Assembly (NCBI GenBank): GCA_965602045.1
Contig: CBFCXR010000080.1
Coordinates: 1-10,285, forward strand
Direction: 5' to 3'
Length of the DNA stretch: 10,285 nucleotides
DNA from: G020354785 sp965602045
GTDB lineage: Bacteria; Bacteroidota; Bacteroidia; Bacteroidales; UBA10428
The notes beneath the pieces were generated by a model. The model worked only from the letters and a program-made list of their open reading frames with translations. It was not told where the DNA came from and did not search any database. How positions within the stretch are numbered: position 1 is the stretch's first letter; each line of letters begins with the position of its first letter. The position numbers and the translations under genes are program-made. Positions 7,353 through 10,285 of this stretch are shown piece by piece.

Positions 7353-7738
7353 TACTTACAAAGTGTAAGGGGAATAGGCCCTGTCATCGCAAAATATTTT
7401 ATTATTTTACAGAAAACTTTACCAGGTTTAGTGATCCAAAAAAGTTTGCCTGCTTTGCCGGAATTGCCCCTTTTGAATATTCTTCAGGTTCATCTATTAA
7501 AGGAAAAACAAAACTTCATCCTTGTGCTAATAAACATCTTAAATCACTATTAAATATAGCAGCCATGGGGGCCGTCCAGTTAAAAGGAGAATATAAAACA
7601 TATTATCAACGTAGAACCCAGGAAGGAAAAAACAAGATGAGTACTCTTAACATTATAAGGAATAAACTTGTTTTAAGAGTTTTTGCCGTAGTTAAACGTC
7701 AAACACCTTATGTTGATCTTTCAACTTTTGCTGCTTAA
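7353..7738 (+). pseudogene. Degenerate 3' fragment of an IS110-family transposase
   Basis: The frame starting at 7353 reads YLQSVRGIGPVIAKYFII, the helix-hairpin-like 'SIPGIGPVIA' start of the IS110 C-terminal (Transposase_20/IS116) domain. After a single-base loss in the T run at 7405-7408 the homology continues in the next frame as FTENFTRFSDPKKFACFAGI, then APFEYSSGSSIKGKTKL, NKHLKSLLNIAAMGAVQLK, YYQRRTQEGKNKMSTLNIIRN and VFAVVKRQTPY, ending at a TAA (7736-7738). Residues S-S-G-S-S include the region expected to carry the catalytic serine of this family. The N-terminal RuvC-like DEDD domain and the start codon are missing, and an in-frame TAA at 7350-7352 closes the left side. About 125 residues remain of a protein usually over 300, so this is a dead relic. 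No flanking non-coding end or guide (bridge) RNA could be identified. Confidence 0.85.
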
Positions 7739-7792
7739 TTTTTTTTTAAATATTTGTTTTTCCCTTAGAAGAGTATTGTGGACTGAATTTGT

Positions 7793-8560
7793 TTATTTGC
7801 TCTTTACTGCATGCAATAATTTAGTAATCTCTTTGTTAGCTAAATGAAATGCAGTGATTTGGTTCTCATTCCTCACAGTTAAATCAACATTTTTTTCGAG
7901 TAATAACTTAACAATTTCAATATTCTTTTTTCGAATCGCTTTCATTATCATTGAATCACCAAAACTACCTATAGCATTAACATCTGCACCATGCTTAATC
8001 AATAATACTGCAATCTCTGTAAAATTAAAATTTATTGATGTTAATAATGCCCCTGATGTAACTTTAGAATTTGAATCAATTAACTTATTAACTAAATCAA
8101 TGTCATTATTAACTACGGCATAAACTAAGGCACTAAACCCATCAGAATCATATAGGTTAAGGTTAGCTCCATTATCTATTAAAATATTGGTAATATCTCT
8201 TTTATTTTTGATAATTGATTTAATCAATGCTGTCTGACCGTGAGAACCTTTAAAATTTATATCCACTCCTTTATTAAGTAAAATATTCAAAATATCAATA
8301 TGACCATTAATCACAGCAAGGATTAGAGCATTATCTCCAAAAGTATTTTTTTTATCTATATTATTATCTAATTCTAATAATGATAAAAACTCCTCTGTAT
8401 TGCCTTTTGATACAGCTTTTAAAAATGGAGACATGCTAATAGAATTCGCCGTATTAAGAATTAAACCTTTTATGAATTTAAAAATACCTACTATTATTAC
8501 AATAATTAAAACTATTAAAGCAATAAAAATTACGGGATTTGAAAACAATTCTTCAAACAT
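7793..8560 (-). CDS. Membrane-anchored ankyrin-repeat protein
   Basis: The 255-residue product has one strongly hydrophobic segment near the N-terminus (about 10-35, VIFIALIVLIIVIIVGIF) with no cleavage site, so it is probably a signal anchor. A stack of about six ankyrin repeats follows: roughly 42-73 (degenerate), 75-104 (GDNALILAVINGHIDILNIL), 108-137 (GQTALIKSIIKNKRDITNIL), 141-170, 172-196 and 200-229 (GDSMIMKAIRKKNIEIVKLL), with a capping half repeat to about 252. The repeats keep the G-x-T/A-L-x-x-A and I-V-x-x-L-L-x-x-G core. Ankyrin stacks bind proteins and have no catalytic activity of their own; the partner is unknown. The gene is visibly more A/T-rich than the gat operon. It is followed, across about 50 bases, by the convergent transposase relic. 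In other bacteria such proteins include toxin-immunity partners, but nothing next to it supports that here. Confidence 0.88.
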   Translation of the reverse strand: MFEELFSNPVIFIALIVLIIVIIVGIFKFIKGLILNTANSISMSPFLKAVSKGNTEEFLSLLELDNNIDKKNTFGDNALILAVINGHIDILNILLNKGVDINFKGSHGQTALIKSIIKNKRDITNILIDNGANLNLYDSDGFSALVYAVVNNDIDLVNKLIDSNSKVTSGALLTSINFNFTEIAVLLIKHGADVNAIGSFGDSMIMKAIRKKNIEIVKLLLEKNVDLTVRNENQITAFHLANKEITKLLHAVKSK

Positions 8561-8606
8561 AGTATTATTTTTTTTTAAGATTTTTATTTAAAAATTGCAT
8601 TTTAGC

Positions 8607-8614
8607 CAAACTTA
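8607..8614 (-). promoter_or_regulatory. Putative -7 promoter element (TAAGTTTG) for the ankyrin-repeat gene
   Basis: The minus-strand octamer TAAGTTTG matches TAnnTTTG exactly and lies 46 bases upstream of the ATG at 8560. TTTG runs, possible -33 elements, lie at 8629-8632 (spacer 14) and 8640-8643 (spacer 25); neither is at the ideal distance. A second -7-like octamer (TAAATTTG) lies at 8640-8647. The call is tentative because the region is very AT-rich. Confidence 0.3.
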
Positions 8615-8770
8615 ACTCCATTTTACTTCAAATAACTCTCAAATTTAAAACATATTAATTCAGCTCTCCATGTGCTGGGTATTATTCATTATCAGCCACT
8701 TATTTTGTTACATCTTAATTGGTAGTCAAAGAATTGGTATAGGATGGATTGAAATTATCTTCCTAATTAA

Positions 8771-9340
8771 TTAACCGAAAAGACCTACCAATAATAATAC
8801 TATAGCATTGATAACAATAAAACATACTAATCCCCATTTTGCCCAACTTTTTTGAACAGTTCTAAAATGTTCTATACTATCCCATTTTCTATTCTGCCAA
8901 GCCCATTTATTTCCATAGATCCCTAAAATTATTAATATTATAATATTTATATATGGAATAATTGCAAGAAGACCAATATAAACTCTATTTCCGATACTCC
9001 AGAAAAAATTAAGAAAGAAAGCTCCCCAATTCCATCCCTTAATTTCAGGTGGAATTATTGCATTTTTCCCCTGCCCAGATGTATTTTTAGAAATATTGCT
9101 TTCATTTTTTTCAAATTCCAAACCATTTTGTGTTATTTTTTTACCATTGCGATCAATTTCACAACCACAATGAGGACAAATAAATCCCCCAGATGCTGCT
9201 TTCTTAAGGGAATTTCTTAATTTAGGTAACTTTTTTTTACAGTCCGGACATTTTTTTGAAGGTAAAAAAGGTATAATTAACAATACACTTAATCCACCAA
9301 TCAATCCACATAATAAACCAAACTTAATTTGAGGATCCAT
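8771..9340 (-). CDS. Zinc-ribbon membrane protein with DUF2628-like C-terminal domain
   Basis: The 189-residue product has three visible parts. Residues 7-26 are a hydrophobic segment (FGLLCGLIGGLSVLLIIPF). Residues 31-60 hold two CxxC pairs (C31/C34 and C55/C58, with C60 beside the second), a zinc-ribbon layout. After a polar linker, residues about 100-189 carry the W-N-W-G-A-F-x-L-N pattern, a hydrophobic hairpin (about 120-143), then GNKWAWQNRKWDSIEHFRTV and a last membrane segment (170-188). I recognise that C-terminal part as the DUF2628-like family, common in bacteria and often mislabelled 'ribonuclease G' in databases; no nuclease motif is present. Its function is unknown. It lies 36 bases downstream of the 229-residue gene on the same strand and may be co-transcribed with it; a 210-base gap separates it from the ankyrin gene. 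Confidence 0.8.
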   Translation of the reverse strand: MDPQIKFGLLCGLIGGLSVLLIIPFLPSKKCPDCKKKLPKLRNSLKKAASGGFICPHCGCEIDRNGKKITQNGLEFEKNESNISKNTSGQGKNAIIPPEIKGWNWGAFFLNFFWSIGNRVYIGLLAIIPYINIIILIILGIYGNKWAWQNRKWDSIEHFRTVQKSWAKWGLVCFIVINAIVLLLVGLFG

Positions 9341-9376
9341 AATAATATATTTTAAAGGTTAAGATACTTTACAAGG

Positions 9377-10066
9377 TTAATTATTTTTGATGTTAAATGG
9401 GATAGATTCTTTATCTTTAATATTAAGAGTAAAGAATTTTTTATTTTTCTTAGTTACGATAACGATATACATTATAGAAGTTTTAAAATCATCTAAAAAA
9501 GTCATATCGCTATCGGAATACAAATCGCCATCGAAAGAAACTTTGTACCATAATTCTTCACTACTCCCCTTAACTCTTACTTTAAGAACATCTTCAAGTG
9601 GAGTCCCTTTTTTGAAAATAAGTTTTTCTGTATTGAGAGCCAATTTAAGACCTACAAAACGTGAATTTTCATAGTTTCTACAAGTCCACCAGAACACATA
9701 CCTATAAGGATTGTAATCCTCCGCTCTGACATGTTTTGGAAAAAAGATTTCTTCGATCCAGGCCAGGCGATTAAGTTCTTCGATTTTAGTTATATCAGCA
9801 TAATCTATTTGGAAATTTAGTTTTGAGTATTTTAATATTTCGCTTGTATTTAATTTTGTTAATTCATTAGATACCTGTTTATGTTTATTCATGCAGATTT
9901 TATGATAAATCGCTCCAATAGTAAACATATATGATAAAAAAACATTGCCAGCAGTTGTGGCTACAATTAGTGAATTATCGTCGAATATTAAATTACAAAA
10001 AACCGTTGATCCTAATGCATTCTTTGCATAAGTTGCTGATAAGGTTTTAGATTTAATATCTTCCAT
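9377..10066 (-). CDS. Unrecognised protein, possibly with a PH-like domain
   Basis: I do not recognise this 229-residue protein with confidence. It has no signal peptide. Residues about 33-57 (IVATTAGNVFLSYMFTIGAIYHKI, given here only as its ends IVATTAG and GAIYHKI) are moderately hydrophobic and could insert in or lie on the membrane. The order 'strand DDNSLIVATT - Gly-rich hydrophobic run - amphipathic stretch - FQIDYADITKIE' recalls bacterial PH-like domains of membrane-associated proteins, which is an inference from layout only. A Trp/Tyr-rich stretch (YRYVFWWTCRNYE, 121-133) precedes more beta-rich sequence. The ATG at 10064-10066 has only a weak A-rich ribosome site. It shares a 110-base intergenic region with the divergent gene at 10177 and probably leads a two-gene unit with the zinc-ribbon gene 36 bases downstream. 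Confidence 0.7.
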   Translation of the reverse strand: MEDIKSKTLSATYAKNALGSTVFCNLIFDDNSLIVATTAGNVFLSYMFTIGAIYHKICMNKHKQVSNELTKLNTSEILKYSKLNFQIDYADITKIEELNRLAWIEEIFFPKHVRAEDYNPYRYVFWWTCRNYENSRFVGLKLALNTEKLIFKKGTPLEDVLKVRVKGSSEELWYKVSFDGDLYSDSDMTFLDDFKTSIMYIVIVTKKNKKFFTLNIKDKESIPFNIKNN

Positions 10067-10164
10067 AATTCTAGTTTTTAATGGTTTATATTATATTATT
10101 CCAATAAATATTAATTTGTGACAGAATTTTCATAATTTTTTTATTTATTCACCATAATAAATAA

Positions 10165-10170
10165 AAGGAG
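10165..10170 (+). promoter_or_regulatory. Strong ribosome binding site (AAGGAG)
   Basis: AAGGAG lies six bases before the ATG at 10177, the ideal spacing. It is the only consensus Shine-Dalgarno seen ahead of any gene in this window, where the other starts have A-rich, weak sites. It fixes the start of the partial gene at the right edge. Confidence 0.65.
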
Positions 10171-10176
10171 CCCAAT

Positions 10177-10285
10177 ATGGCACAGAAACGTATGGCGATA
10201 TGCGGAGGCCGGGATTTCGAAGCTCCAACTTATCCTTTAGTTTTACATTCATTGATTTACAATATATTTATAAATACTGAGAAGA
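10177..10285 (+). CDS. N-terminal part of an unidentified gene, cut by the window edge
   Basis: The frame is open from the ATG at 10177 to the end of the window, giving 36 residues that start MAQKRMAICGGRDFEAP and continue TYPLVLHSLIYNIFINTEK. No family is recognised in so short a stretch. The first 50 bases of the gene are clearly richer in G and C than the surrounding DNA. Support comes from the strong Shine-Dalgarno and the divergent arrangement with the gene at 10066. A one-mismatch -7-like octamer (TTAATTTG) lies at 10111-10118. It could also be a short frame that stops just beyond the edge. Confidence 0.5.
   Translation, partial: MAQKRMAICGGRDFEAPTYPLVLHSLIYNIFINTEK

Noticed and set aside
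7854..8591. Two + strand frames opposite the ankyrin gene and a 95-codon frame (9387-9674) opposite the 229-residue gene
   Set aside because: All are antisense shadows of minus-strand genes with clearer domain content or better start context.
10167..10226. GGAGC at the Shine-Dalgarno and GCTCC 50 bases downstream, considered as an RNA switch hiding the ribosome site
   Set aside because: Five base pairs over a long loop is too weak to support a regulatory structure without comparative evidence.

Overview
The window looks like a chromosomal stretch from a low-GC member of the Bacteroidota. Three things suggest this. Signal peptides end in a Gln at +1 (GYS|Q, CLA|Q). Strong Shine-Dalgarno sequences are nearly absent. 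Several genes are preceded by octamers matching the Bacteroidota -7 promoter element TAnnTTTG. No rRNA or tRNA gene and no CRISPR array was seen. The genus cannot be named from the sequence.

Left part (1-2016): a short secreted protein with an Ig-like N-terminal domain and a C-terminal outer-membrane beta-barrel (58-780, +) faces a secreted caspase-fold (C14/orthocaspase) peptidase (818-1816, -). The 200 bp upstream of the peptidase appears to hold the decayed C-terminal end of another outer-membrane barrel protein.

Centre (2017-7042, all -): a compact three-gene operon, gatC - gatA - gatB/aspS. The genes are 2 bp apart or overlap by 1 base. This is the strongest content of the window. The last gene encodes a 1113-residue fusion of the amidotransferase subunit GatB and a complete bacterial-type aspartyl-tRNA synthetase. 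No methionine lies near the junction that could restart the synthetase separately. The AspRS part carries His in its RDHG motif, the residue type associated with non-discriminating AspRS. The operon therefore probably encodes the whole two-step route to Asn-tRNA(Asn): mischarging to Asp-tRNA(Asn), then amidation, with synthetase and amidotransferase on one chain.

Spacer (7043-7792): the gatC leader with a likely promoter, then a 5'-truncated and frameshifted relic of an IS110-family transposase on the + strand.

Right part (7793-10285): visibly more AT-rich accessory DNA. Three minus-strand genes encode a membrane-anchored ankyrin-repeat protein, a zinc-ribbon membrane protein with a DUF2628-like C-terminal part, and an unrecognised 229-residue protein that may hold a PH-like fold. 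A divergent + strand gene with the only textbook Shine-Dalgarno of the window starts at 10177 and runs off the right edge.
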